From JAAFIP01 sp043718065 (GTDB taxonomy: Bacteria > Pseudomonadota > Gammaproteobacteria > Burkholderiales > Burkholderiaceae_C), in contig JAYSWJ010000141.1 in NCBI GenBank assembly GCA_043718065.1, positions 1-28,621 of the forward strand: 28,621 nt of DNA. Reading direction: 5' to 3'. Positions within the stretch are counted from its first letter, which is position 1. Each line of letters starts with the position of its first letter. The translations under genes were made by a program, and so were the position numbers. Below are positions 7,421-15,276 of this stretch, piece after piece. Below the pieces are notes generated by a model, which was given only the letters and a program-made list of their open reading frames with translations, had not been told where the DNA came from and did no database searches.

Positions 7421-8083
7421 ATGTTGCGTCGTGATTTTTCTTTGCAGTTGGCGGCTAGCTCGGTAGCTGGCACATTGGCCAGCGTTGCTACCCCATTGGT
7501 ACAGGCGCAAGCTGCTAAAGGCTTTCAAGAGGGCACAGATTTCATCGCGCTAGAAAAACGCGCCCTTACCGAAGCGCCTGCAGGCAAAATCGAAGTTGTA
7601 GAGTTCTTTTGGTACAGCTGCGCACATTGCAATTCGTTTGAGCCCGCTTTGGAAGCATGGATTAAAAAAGCCCCCAAAGATGTGGCGGTGCGCCGGGTGC
7701 CAGTAGCTTTTCAGCCTAATTTTGAAGCGCAGCAGCGCTTGTATTACTCGCTGGAGGCGATGGGCAAGCTGGACAGTTTGCACGCCAAAGTGTTCTACAC
7801 CATCCATGTTGAAAAACAACCCATCAACAGCTTGCCAGCCATCTCTGAATGGATCCAAAAACAAGGTGTGGACAAAGTCAAGTTTGAAGCCATGTTTAAC
7901 TCTTTTGCCGTTGCTACCAAAGCGCGCAAAGCTACTCAGCTGCAAAATGAGTACAAAATTGACGGTGTGCCGTCGTTAGGTATCGGTGGGCGTTATTTAA
8001 CATCAGGCTCGCTCACACAGACCATGGCGCGCGCACTGGAAGTGACTGACTACCTCATCGCAGATGTGCGTAAAAACAAATAG
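7421..8083 (+). CDS. dsbA: Periplasmic thiol:disulfide interchange protein DsbA
   Basis: The DsbA oxidase puts disulfide bonds into proteins entering the periplasm. The active site is CAHC in EFFWYSCAHCNSFEP, in a thioredoxin fold with the helical insert typical of DsbA, and the cis-proline loop is GVPSLGI near the C-terminus. The start at ATG 7421 has GGAG 7 bp upstream; an in-frame GTG at 7403 is less likely. The precursor begins MLRRDFSLQLAASS, that is, twin arginines followed by DF and a mild hydrophobic stretch ending VQAQA, which resembles a Tat signal rather than the SRP signal of E. coli DsbA. The gene ends shortly before a strong terminator, so it closes the transcription unit. Confidence 0.95.
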   Translation: MLRRDFSLQLAASSVAGTLASVATPLVQAQAAKGFQEGTDFIALEKRALTEAPAGKIEVVEFFWYSCAHCNSFEPALEAWIKKAPKDVAVRRVPVAFQPNFEAQQRLYYSLEAMGKLDSLHAKVFYTIHVEKQPINSLPAISEWIQKQGVDKVKFEAMFNSFAVATKARKATQLQNEYKIDGVPSLGIGGRYLTSGSLTQTMARALEVTDYLIADVRKNK

Positions 8084-8113
8084 TTGCAGCGGTGACCTCA
8101 CCGCACAATTTTG

Positions 8114-8139
8114 AAAAGGCGTGCTCTGCACGCCTTTTT
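8114..8139 (+). terminator. Rho-independent terminator after dsbA
   Basis: An 11-bp perfect stem (AAAAGGCGTGC/GCACGCCTTTT) around a TCT loop is followed by T and C. A second small hairpin (GCGGTGA/TCACCGC) lies just after the dsbA stop, upstream of it. Confidence 0.9.
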
Positions 8140-8182
8140 CATTTAGACACGCATAGCTTGTCAAATAAGCTATCCTTGCAAT

Positions 8183-9286
8183 ATGCCTTCTCAAGACACG
8201 CCGCCCCCACCGCCGCCCTCTCTGGCAGAGTCGCTACTTGACCATGACATGGCCGAGCTGGCCCGAGGTAATCAAGGGCGTTTTTGGTTGATCTTGGCCA
8301 TCGTGTCGGGTTTAGTGCTGGTGGGCTTGTCGGCTTGGCGGCAAGGCTGGTTCACACCTACTGCGCATTTGTTTGTCGTGTTGCCAGGGGCGGTGGGCGT
8401 ACAAATCGGCACACCCGTCAAGCTTAAAGGTTTCAAGATTGGTGAGATCGACGAGATCGACCTAGAGCCCAATCTCAACGTGAAAGTACGCATGCGTGTA
8501 GTGCAAGAGCGCTTGGCTTTGATCAGCGCCGGGGCCAACGCCAAGTTTGGCCGTGACGGCCCCATAGGTGGAAAATTTATTGACATCGTACCCGGCCCAT
8601 TAGAGGGCAAACGTATCGTGGCAGAGGCTACCTTGCCAATGGAGGGCGGTAGCGAGCTGGAAGACGTGATGGGTACGGTGAAAGTGGCGATTGAGAAATT
8701 AGCTATAGCCATCGGCAAGATCGAGCCCATATTAGATGACACCAAAACTCTGACTGGAGAAGCCAGCGCTATGCGCAAAAATGTGCGCACCTCGGTTAGC
8801 ACGGTGCTGGCCAATGCCGAGGAAATGTCAGCCCAGTTTAAGCGTATGGGCAACAGTGCGGCCAGTGTGGCTGGCAAGCTAAACGGTGACCGCAAAGCTA
8901 TCGTCGGAGATATTCAAAAAATGTTGGTAGAGGCCAATGCTGCCGCCGAGCGCGCGCGCGCCGCTTTGAGAACGCTAGAGCTTGACATGCCGCAAGTCAC
9001 CGACAAAACTAAAATGGCACTAGACAATGCGCGAGACGCCACCAGCAACGTTAAACAAAGCACGGCTGATCTGCAGCAAATTATCCGCGAAGCGCGTCAA
9101 GATTTGCCGCCTACTGTGCGCGCTGCGCGTGCGGCCACACAAGACGCTGCCGAGATTACCGATGGCCTAAAACGCAGCTGGCCCATTCGCAGCATCGTTA
9201 CCCCGCCCTCAAATGGCAATCTAGAGCTTGACGGTTTTGAGGGTAAGCCCACGACCATTGCGCCTGGTACTTTGGGGCCTAAATAA
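8183..9286 (+). CDS. MCE (MlaD-like) lipid-transport protein
   Basis: A 367-residue substrate-binding component of an ABC-type lipid transporter. The N-terminus is proline-rich and cytoplasmic (PPPPPPS). One membrane segment follows at about residues 33-52 (FWLILAIVSGLVLVGLSAW). The MCE/MlaD domain is at about residues 55-150, with GVQIGTPVKLKGFKIGEID and then GKFIDIVPGP. A long helical tail of about 180 residues follows and should form a coiled coil across the periplasm, as in MCE proteins that bring lipid between membranes. The next gene starts inside its stop codon (TAATG), so translation is coupled. Family membership is clear; the lipid carried is not. Confidence 0.9.
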   Translation: MPSQDTPPPPPPSLAESLLDHDMAELARGNQGRFWLILAIVSGLVLVGLSAWRQGWFTPTAHLFVVLPGAVGVQIGTPVKLKGFKIGEIDEIDLEPNLNVKVRMRVVQERLALISAGANAKFGRDGPIGGKFIDIVPGPLEGKRIVAEATLPMEGGSELEDVMGTVKVAIEKLAIAIGKIEPILDDTKTLTGEASAMRKNVRTSVSTVLANAEEMSAQFKRMGNSAASVAGKLNGDRKAIVGDIQKMLVEANAAAERARAALRTLELDMPQVTDKTKMALDNARDATSNVKQSTADLQQIIREARQDLPPTVRAARAATQDAAEITDGLKRSWPIRSIVTPPSNGNLELDGFEGKPTTIAPGTLGPK

Positions 9287-10098
9287 TGCGTGCTCACACT
9301 ACGGTTGCACTGTGCGTGCTGGCGGCATGTTCTAGTACGCCACCTGCCAAAGAAACCAGCGCGATAGTACAAGCGGCACAAACCATAGAACGCCGCGCTA
9401 GCCAAGCGTTTGCAAAGGGCGAGTTTGACACTGCAGCAGGCGGCTACGAATCAGCCGCGCTGGTGTATGAAACGTTGGCCTTGGCAGAGCCGCAAGCACG
9501 TGCGCGCCTAAGCCAAGCGCGTGCTATGGCAGAGGCGGGCCAACCGCAACTGGCCTTGCCTCTGGTAGAAGCTGTGCTGTCCAGCGCTGCGGGTACCAAC
9601 ACATTAAGCGCTGAGCTGCGCGCCACAGCGCACGGCCGTGCAGCAGCTTTGTTGATGAACGATGACCTGCCCCGCGCGCAAACCCATGTGCAAGATGCTA
9701 TGACCGCCTGTGCCAATAGCTGCCCCCAGTTGTCTGCGCTAACGGTATTGCGTGCGCGCACCCAACTGGCGGCCAACCAAGCCGGGGACGCAGTGGCCAG
9801 TGCCAGCACAGCCCTTGCCACTGCTAAAAATGACAACGACCGCGCTAACGCGCTGCGCCTGCGCGCGCAGGCGCACGCCGTGCAAGGCCAACACAGCGCG
9901 GTTTTGGCGGACGCACAACAAGCGCTAGCGATAGACCAAAACCTAGGGCTGGTGCAGCGTGTGGGCTTAGATTTGCTGCTGCTGCAGCGCGCCAGCTATG
10001 CCCTAGGCGACACCGCTAACGCAGCGCGCTATGCCGCATTGGCAGAGCGCGCAAAGCTAGCCGAGGCTACATTGCGCAGCGAGCGCAGTGCGCCCTGA
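9286..10098 (+). CDS. TPR-like lipoprotein of the MCE cluster
   Basis: A 270-residue lipoprotein. The signal peptide is short (MRAHTTVALCVLAAC) with lipobox LAAC and C15 as the lipid-modified residue; serine follows it, which favours sorting to the outer membrane. The mature part is almost all alpha-helical and alanine-rich, with tetratricopeptide-like helix pairs (for example FAKGEFDTAAGGYESAALVY and DARQALAIDQN-type segments). In other MCE operons an outer-membrane lipoprotein (PqiC-type) sits in this position. This protein does not show the PqiC fold by eye, so it may be a different partner. It starts at the overlapping ATG of the MCE gene's stop. Confidence 0.75.
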   Translation: MRAHTTVALCVLAACSSTPPAKETSAIVQAAQTIERRASQAFAKGEFDTAAGGYESAALVYETLALAEPQARARLSQARAMAEAGQPQLALPLVEAVLSSAAGTNTLSAELRATAHGRAAALLMNDDLPRAQTHVQDAMTACANSCPQLSALTVLRARTQLAANQAGDAVASASTALATAKNDNDRANALRLRAQAHAVQGQHSAVLADAQQALAIDQNLGLVQRVGLDLLLLQRASYALGDTANAARYAALAERAKLAEATLRSERSAP

Positions 10099-10131
10099 GA
10101 TGCTTGCCCTGAATAGTTGATCTGCTCGAGC

Positions 10132-10965
10132 ATGGCCACCTCAGACAAACAACGCCAAGCACGCGCCGTGCAGCGCCTGAGCGTTAACGATTTATTGTTG
10201 ACGCCTGCTAAGGTGCGCTGGTTTGCTCTGAGCGAGCTGTGGTGGTACCGCGCCTGCTGGCGTCTGCCCGGTGCGCGCGCCATCATGCGCCGCGAGCGTA
10301 ACTTTGAAATGCGCGAGATGCTGCCTATTTTGGTGGTGTTGGGTTTAGTGGCTGGCGTCATGTTGTTTGTAGTGCTGCCATCGTCCCTGCTGCGCGACCA
10401 GTCAACCAGTTTGCTGGCCACACTGTGGCCTTTATGGGTGGTCCAAGTGGTGCCGATGATTTGTGCACAAGCTATGGCTATGCAAAACGCACCGAATATT
10501 GCCATGCGGCTAACCGAGGCCGAGGTGCAGGGCGATTTTGATGTGAAAGATATTGTGCTGCATTCAGCGCAGGCTGCCCATGCGGCTGTGCCGTTGATCA
10601 TGGCGCACGCTACGGTGGCCCTAGCCAGCGCATGTTTGCTAGTAATGTTTACTCTAGGCTTTGGTTTGTTGGCCGCCTTTGTACTGGCGGTGGGTGATCT
10701 GCGTACCACCATGGACATGGTGTTTGCACGCGTGCCGCCGCTGGTGTGGCTGCGCGCTGCTTTCTCGGCCTGGCTGTTAGGGGGTGTGTGCGTGACAGCC
10801 GCTGTGTTGTACGCGTGGCCGGGCACCCAACAGACCCATTCTGGCATGGGCGCGCACCGCCTGGGTTTGCGCGCTATGTTGTCGGCATCACTGGCCTGCG
10901 CTGGTACGGGTATGTTTATGAACTGGGTTGCGGGCTTGTTGGGCTGGAACGGCTTTGTGACTTAA
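10132..10965 (+). CDS. Divergent MlaE-like permease of the MCE cluster
   Basis: An inner-membrane protein of about 277 residues with roughly five hydrophobic segments after a basic, amphipathic N-terminal region. The features that suggest the MlaE permease family are the central VVPMICAQAMAMQNAPNIAM followed by a polar EAEVQGDFD loop, where MlaE has its GRxGxxIAxELGxM coupling loop. The C-terminal HRLGLRAMLSASLACAGTG also resembles the family's GxGRATTxAVVxS end. Key glycines of the coupling loop are not conserved, so it is a distant member. The ATG at 10132 is chosen over an in-frame TTG at 10117. It follows an MCE gene and a lipoprotein gene on the same strand; no ATP-binding subunit is encoded in the window. 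Confidence 0.6.
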   Translation: MATSDKQRQARAVQRLSVNDLLLTPAKVRWFALSELWWYRACWRLPGARAIMRRERNFEMREMLPILVVLGLVAGVMLFVVLPSSLLRDQSTSLLATLWPLWVVQVVPMICAQAMAMQNAPNIAMRLTEAEVQGDFDVKDIVLHSAQAAHAAVPLIMAHATVALASACLLVMFTLGFGLLAAFVLAVGDLRTTMDMVFARVPPLVWLRAAFSAWLLGGVCVTAAVLYAWPGTQQTHSGMGAHRLGLRAMLSASLACAGTGMFMNWVAGLLGWNGFVT

Positions 10966-10987
10966 AGCCGCGCTGGGTTAAATCTGT

Positions 10988-11890
10988 CTACCACCACAGC
11001 CACAACAGCAAGCCGCAGATCAACACCCAGGCCAGCGTGTTCACAAAGTCAAACTCACTTGGCAAGTGGCTGCCGTCCCGCGCACCAAGCAAAATCCGGT
11101 ACATATTGGTAGCGCGAAAATCGCCTTGCAAGCGGCGCAGCTTGTCGCCCCACGGTTTGGCCTGGCGCGGTGCACGGCCTTGCAGAATAGGCTCCACGTG
11201 GTCCAATAACGTTTTTAGCTGATGCAGCTGCGGCAACGCTACACTTTGGTCACAGTGGCCGCAGCGAATATCTTGCGTAGGGTCAAGCGCATGGCCGCAG
11301 CCTATGCACTGCACACCTAGCTGCAAGGCGGGTTGATCCACGTGCAGCGGGTCGCCGTGGCGCATGAGCAATGCTTGCATTAAACGCGGCAGGTCCACCA
11401 TCACCACTGGGCTGTCGCAGTAGCTGCAAACTGTTGCTGCGCCATCTAACTGCGCGCCGCAGTTAAGACAGCCTAAGCTGCGCCCCTGGGCGCGCAAGGC
11501 TTGGCGATCGTGCGGGTAAATGGGCCGCACCAAGCCGCGCTCGGCCAGTAGCAAACTGTAGCCTTGGTAATGCCCGTGCCCGTGGTGACACTCTTGCGCA
11601 GCGGTACGTCCAAATCGTGTGAGGTTGCGTACGGGTTTGAGTGGCGTCTGGCAGCGCACGCAGCTCAGTTGCAAGGCTAGTGGCGCATTCAGCGCAGGGC
11701 TGGCAATCATTTGGCGGATCAGCTGCACCCAGCCCATGCCCGACAAACGTACCGACTCTAGTGCGTCAAACCATACTAGGTGGCAATGTGTGCACACATC
11801 TACTTGCACCTTGGCGGCGTAGTGGCCCTCAACCGACAGCAGTTGCATAGGCTGCTGGCAACTGGTACACGGGGCTTTATGGGTAGGCAT
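10988..11890 (-). CDS. Zinc-ribbon protein with a C-terminal membrane segment
   Basis: A protein of 300 residues from the ATG at 11890, which avoids overlap with the upstream MFS gene; a longer frame with a start at 11956 would overlap it. Four zinc-ribbon-like cysteine pairs are visible: CTSC...CTHC at the N-terminus (a TFIIB-type ribbon with LVWFDALE after it), CVRC, CLNC...CSYC, and CIGC...CGHC. The last 20 residues (FVNTLAWVLICGLLLWLWW) form a tail anchor. The function is not known; such proteins are generally called zinc-ribbon or zf-TFIIB domain proteins. It starts 11 bp after the MFS stop, so it shares that operon, and converges on the MCE cluster. Confidence 0.75.
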   Translation of the reverse strand: MPTHKAPCTSCQQPMQLLSVEGHYAAKVQVDVCTHCHLVWFDALESVRLSGMGWVQLIRQMIASPALNAPLALQLSCVRCQTPLKPVRNLTRFGRTAAQECHHGHGHYQGYSLLLAERGLVRPIYPHDRQALRAQGRSLGCLNCGAQLDGAATVCSYCDSPVVMVDLPRLMQALLMRHGDPLHVDQPALQLGVQCIGCGHALDPTQDIRCGHCDQSVALPQLHQLKTLLDHVEPILQGRAPRQAKPWGDKLRRLQGDFRATNMYRILLGARDGSHLPSEFDFVNTLAWVLICGLLLWLWW

Positions 11891-11901
11891 AAGCTGCCAG
11901 T

Positions 11902-13134
11902 TTAATCGCTGCGCTGGGCCATCACCATCACGGCTAGTGCCAGGGCGCCCAACCACAGCGACAAGCCTAGATTGCCCATATATTGCAAGCTTGCGCCGCT
12001 GACGATCGGGCCTATCGCGCCACCCAGGGTGTAGCCGGTAATCATGGCCGCTGTGCCTGCTGCCACCGATGGGCTATTGAAATGGTGCGCCACACGGATC
12101 ATTGTGAGGGTATACAAAGCGCCGCCTACGCCGCCCCATACCAGCGCGCTCACCCACAACACCCATAACTGTTCCTTAGCTGGTGGTGTGGCCTGCTGCG
12201 TGCCCCAAGCCAGCAGCATGACCGACAGCAGCAGCACGCCACCAGCCACGGTGAATACTCGGCGCGGCGTAAACCTGTCAGCCGCCATACCCGCTGGATA
12301 CTGGAACAAAAAACTGCCCAAACCCAGCACACCCACAATACTGGCCGCTGCCGCCATCGACAAGCCAAGGTTCGCGCCGTTGGCGGCACTGATGCTGGAC
12401 AGGCCTGCCTCAAAGACACCGCCTACAAAAGCAATACCCACCAAATACGGCACGGCGCACAGCGCCTGCCACGTACCCACAGTGCGCAGTGGGGTTGCCT
12501 GCAAAGCCGCAGCATTGGACAAGGGCGCGACACCTGTGCCGACAGTGGCTATGGCATCGCCTGGGGTATTGCCCAGCGTCGCCTCTGGCTGTGGACGGGC
12601 AATACCACTCACCCAGGTTAGTCCCAAGGCGGCAAACTGCACCAGCGCTGCAGCGACCAGCGTGGTTTGTGCTTGCCACTGCAGCACAGCAGGCACAAAT
12701 GGCCCGGCGGCCAGTGCAGCCCCCAGCGCTGTTTGGTACAAACCCATCACATGCCCGCGCTGGTCGGGTGGTGCGTACTGTGCAAGCATGGCCTCGGTAG
12801 CGTTCCACACGGCCGCTGCACCCATGCCCCCGGCTACCGCACTGGCACACCACACCGTAAAACTACTCGACACGGTGTAGCCCAGCGTGCCTATAGTCTC
12901 CAGCACCAGCCCCAGCAAATAGCAACGGCCAATGCCAAAGCGCGCAAACACACGCGGCATGACCGGTATGAGCAAAGCCACGCAGGCAAACGGAATCATG
13001 GCGAACGCGCCAATCAGCGTTGTGCTGTAGCCGCGCTGCTGCAGCAAAATCGCCAGAACAGGGCCGAACATAGCGAACGCGCTCACCACCAAGGTGGTGG
13101 ATGCCGCCAGCAACCACACTTTGCGCATTATCAT
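11902..13134 (-). CDS. Major facilitator superfamily transporter
   Basis: A 410-residue inner-membrane protein with about 12 predicted membrane segments and a central cytoplasmic loop around residues 185-225, the size and layout of MFS permeases. The conserved loop after segment 2 (RVFARFGIGRCYLLG) fits the family pattern. The symmetrical loop in the second half is PAGMAADRFTPRRVF. The substrate cannot be told from the sequence; efflux or sugar/organic-acid transport are possible. ATGs at 13134 and 13128 are both plausible. It lies upstream of the zinc-ribbon gene with an 11-bp gap and behind a candidate promoter at 13179-13206. Confidence 0.85.
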   Translation of the reverse strand: MIMRKVWLLAASTTLVVSAFAMFGPVLAILLQQRGYSTTLIGAFAMIPFACVALLIPVMPRVFARFGIGRCYLLGLVLETIGTLGYTVSSSFTVWCASAVAGGMGAAAVWNATEAMLAQYAPPDQRGHVMGLYQTALGAALAAGPFVPAVLQWQAQTTLVAAALVQFAALGLTWVSGIARPQPEATLGNTPGDAIATVGTGVAPLSNAAALQATPLRTVGTWQALCAVPYLVGIAFVGGVFEAGLSSISAANGANLGLSMAAAASIVGVLGLGSFLFQYPAGMAADRFTPRRVFTVAGGVLLLSVMLLAWGTQQATPPAKEQLWVLWVSALVWGGVGGALYTLTMIRVAHHFNSPSVAAGTAAMITGYTLGGAIGPIVSGASLQYMGNLGLSLWLGALALAVMVMAQRSD

Positions 13135-13178
13135 GAGGTGATAGTCTCACGTCGTGCTGACACTAGTCTAGCAACTCG

Positions 13179-13206
13179 AGTATATTTTCTTCAAACGCGC
13201 GGTAAA
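13179..13206 (-). promoter_or_regulatory. Candidate sigma70 promoter for the MFS gene
   Basis: On the minus strand TTTACC (13201-13206), a 16-bp spacer and TATACT (13179-13184) precede the MFS start by about 45 bp. The -10 is a 5 of 6 match and the -35 a 4 of 6 match. Confidence 0.4.
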
Positions 13207-13246
13207 CCTAGTACTGATACTTAGAGCATTTCTGCCTAATTTGCAC

Positions 13247-14257
13247 TTATGTGACGGCTTGTACAACAGCTTTCATGCCTTGTAGCGTGCTGTGCGCTTG
13301 TTCGTCTGCATGGTAGCTAGAACGCACCATGGCACCCACTGCGGCGTGGGTAAAGCCCATTTTGTAAGCCTCGGCTTCAAACATTTTGAAGGTGTCGGGG
13401 TGCACATAGCGGCGTACCGGCAAATGCGACATCGACGGCGCAAGGTATTGGCCTATGGTCAGCATGTCGATATGGTGCGCGCGCATGTCGCGCATGGTTT
13501 GCAAAATTTCCTCATCCGTCTCACCCAACCCCACCATGATGCCGCTTTTGGTAGGCACGTTAGGAAACAGGGCTTTGAATTTTTTAAGCAGGTTCAGCGA
13601 GAAGGCGTAGTCGCTGCCGGGGCGCGCTTCTTTGTACAAGCGCGGGATGGTTTCTAGGTTGTGGTTCATCACATCGGGCGGCGCGGCTTTTAATATCTCT
13701 AACGCACGGTCGTCGCGGCCCCGAAAGTCTGGCACCAGCACTTCGATGGTAGTACCGGGCGACAGTTCGCGGGTTTTGCGGATGCATTCAACAAAGTGGC
13801 CCGCGCCGCCATCACGCAGGTCGTCGCGGTCTACGCTGGTAATGACGACATATTTCAGTTGCAGCTTGGTAATCGTCTTGGCCATGTTCTCGGGCTCTTG
13901 CGCGTCCAGCGGGTCAGGGCGGCCGTGGCCTACGTCGCAAAACGGGCAGCGGCGGGTGCATTTGTCACCCATGATCATGAAGGTGGCGGTGCCTTTGCCA
14001 AAGCATTCACCGATGTTGGGGCAGGAGGCTTCTTCGCACACGGTGTGCAAATTGCTCTCGCGCAAGATTTGCTTGATCTCGTAGAACCGCGTGGACGGGC
14101 TGCCCGCTTTAACGCGTATCCATTCTGGTTTTTTTAAAACCTCGCCGCGCTCCACCTTAATGGGGATACGCGATAACTTAGCCTCGGCTTTTTGCTTGGC
14201 CAGCGGGTTGTAGTTAGCTTGGGTTTGTGCTTCGCGCACGACGTCTTGGGTGCTCAT
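13247..14257 (-). CDS. lipA: Lipoyl synthase
   Basis: A radical-SAM enzyme that inserts two sulfurs into protein-bound octanoyl groups to make the lipoyl cofactor of the 2-oxoacid dehydrogenases. Both clusters are visible: the auxiliary 4Fe-4S ligands in CEEASCPNIGEC, and the radical-SAM CxxxCxxC as CTRRCPFC. The SAM-binding and core motifs VDRDDLRDGGAGHF and NHNLETIPRLY are present, as is the C-terminal RSSYHAD serine ligand. The ATG at 14257 (MSTQDVV) is preferred; the longer frame to 14287 adds ten residues without support. The length of 336 fits beta-proteobacterial LipA. It stands downstream of a DUF481 gene and lipB on the same strand. Confidence 0.97.
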   Translation of the reverse strand: MSTQDVVREAQTQANYNPLAKQKAEAKLSRIPIKVERGEVLKKPEWIRVKAGSPSTRFYEIKQILRESNLHTVCEEASCPNIGECFGKGTATFMIMGDKCTRRCPFCDVGHGRPDPLDAQEPENMAKTITKLQLKYVVITSVDRDDLRDGGAGHFVECIRKTRELSPGTTIEVLVPDFRGRDDRALEILKAAPPDVMNHNLETIPRLYKEARPGSDYAFSLNLLKKFKALFPNVPTKSGIMVGLGETDEEILQTMRDMRAHHIDMLTIGQYLAPSMSHLPVRRYVHPDTFKMFEAEAYKMGFTHAAVGAMVRSSYHADEQAHSTLQGMKAVVQAVT

Positions 14258-14313
14258 ACCTGTATTGTCGCCTAAGCTGCAGGCCAACGCCTGTGGTAAG
14301 GCTTACGGTAACG

Positions 14314-15084
14314 TTAGCCTCCCAGCTTCACGCTTAGGCCAGTAAACAGCGACAGGTCGTTTTTCTTCAAACCGGCGGTGGGCACACTGTTGTAATTGTG
14401 GATCAGGCCGACGTTCAAAGAGAGGGTCGAATTCAAGCTGACGCCCAAGTTAGCGGTAGATTTGGCCAAAGTGCCGCCAGCGCCGCTGATGCGCGGGTAC
14501 AGCTCGACACGTTGTTTGAAAAATACCGTGTCCGACAATTTATGGGTAGATTCTTCGCCCAGCAAAGCACTGTTGGTCGTGAAGCTGGTGCCCGTGGTGT
14601 CGTCAATAGTCTGCGTAGTTTTGTATTTGCTGCGGGTGTTAGCCACACCGGCAAACACATCGAACGTCGTTTTGGGCTCGTTAATCACTTTGTGGCCCAA
14701 GCCCGTGCCCAATGTGCGGCGCTGCGACAAGTCGACAATCTTGTCGCCCTCCAAACCTAGCTTGCCAAACACATACAGCTGGGGTGAGAGGTTGTAGTCG
14801 TATTGCCCACCCAGTCCCCATTTATCGGCGGTGGTGGTTTTAACGCCATCCACCTTACCGCTGCCACGGTTGGCCATGGCGTTAGCGCTGATTTTGTCCT
14901 GCTCGGTTTGGCGTGCCATGTCTAGGTTGAGCAGCAGGTTTTGGGTAGATGAATTGCCCGAGGTGGCCGAGTAGGATGCGCCCGCCAAGCCGCGCCATTT
15001 GCCATCGGCTTGGGTTTGTGCCGATGCATTGCCAAGTGCTGTACTTAGCAAGACCACGGGCAACAGAATTGGTGAAAATTTCAT
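14314..15084 (-). CDS. DUF481 (YdiY-like) outer-membrane protein
   Basis: A 256-residue protein with a Sec signal peptide (MKFSPILLPVVLLSTALGNASAQ) and a body of alternating beta-strand pattern ending in FTGLSVKLGG, consistent with a small outer-membrane beta-barrel. Features of the DUF481 family are GLAGASYSATSGNSSTQNL near the start, WGLGGQYDYNLSPQLYVFGK, and repeated aromatic-girdle residues. E. coli YdiY is the best known member and is induced by acid, but no function is established. It sits between lipB and lipA, which are more often direct neighbours, and has 192 bp upstream and 56 bp downstream. It is not obviously linked to lipoate metabolism. Confidence 0.85.
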   Translation of the reverse strand: MKFSPILLPVVLLSTALGNASAQTQADGKWRGLAGASYSATSGNSSTQNLLLNLDMARQTEQDKISANAMANRGSGKVDGVKTTTADKWGLGGQYDYNLSPQLYVFGKLGLEGDKIVDLSQRRTLGTGLGHKVINEPKTTFDVFAGVANTRSKYKTTQTIDDTTGTSFTTNSALLGEESTHKLSDTVFFKQRVELYPRISGAGGTLAKSTANLGVSLNSTLSLNVGLIHNYNSVPTAGLKKNDLSLFTGLSVKLGG

Positions 15085-15276
15085 ACATGTACTCGATTGA
15101 AAATAGTGCCTAGAGTATATTTTTGATGCGCCTTAGACAGTGCTTCAAAATGTCGCGCCGCGTATGAGAATGGGTCAAAACATGACGGGGCACAAACTTA
15201 CCTTATCGCACAGAAAATTAAATGCTGCTACCGCATCTTTACAGGGCGGCTCTTTGTGAATATTGCAATCGCTCGG

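Noticed and set aside
11891..11956. Longer start for the zinc-ribbon gene overlapping the MFS gene
   Set aside because: It would overlap the MFS coding end by over 50 bases; the ATG at 11890 directly precedes the first zinc ribbon.
12044..12880. Long open frame on the plus strand opposite the MFS gene
   Set aside because: It is rich in Ala, Thr, Pro and Cys with no domain, and lies wholly against a clear 12-segment transporter, so it is a shadow frame.
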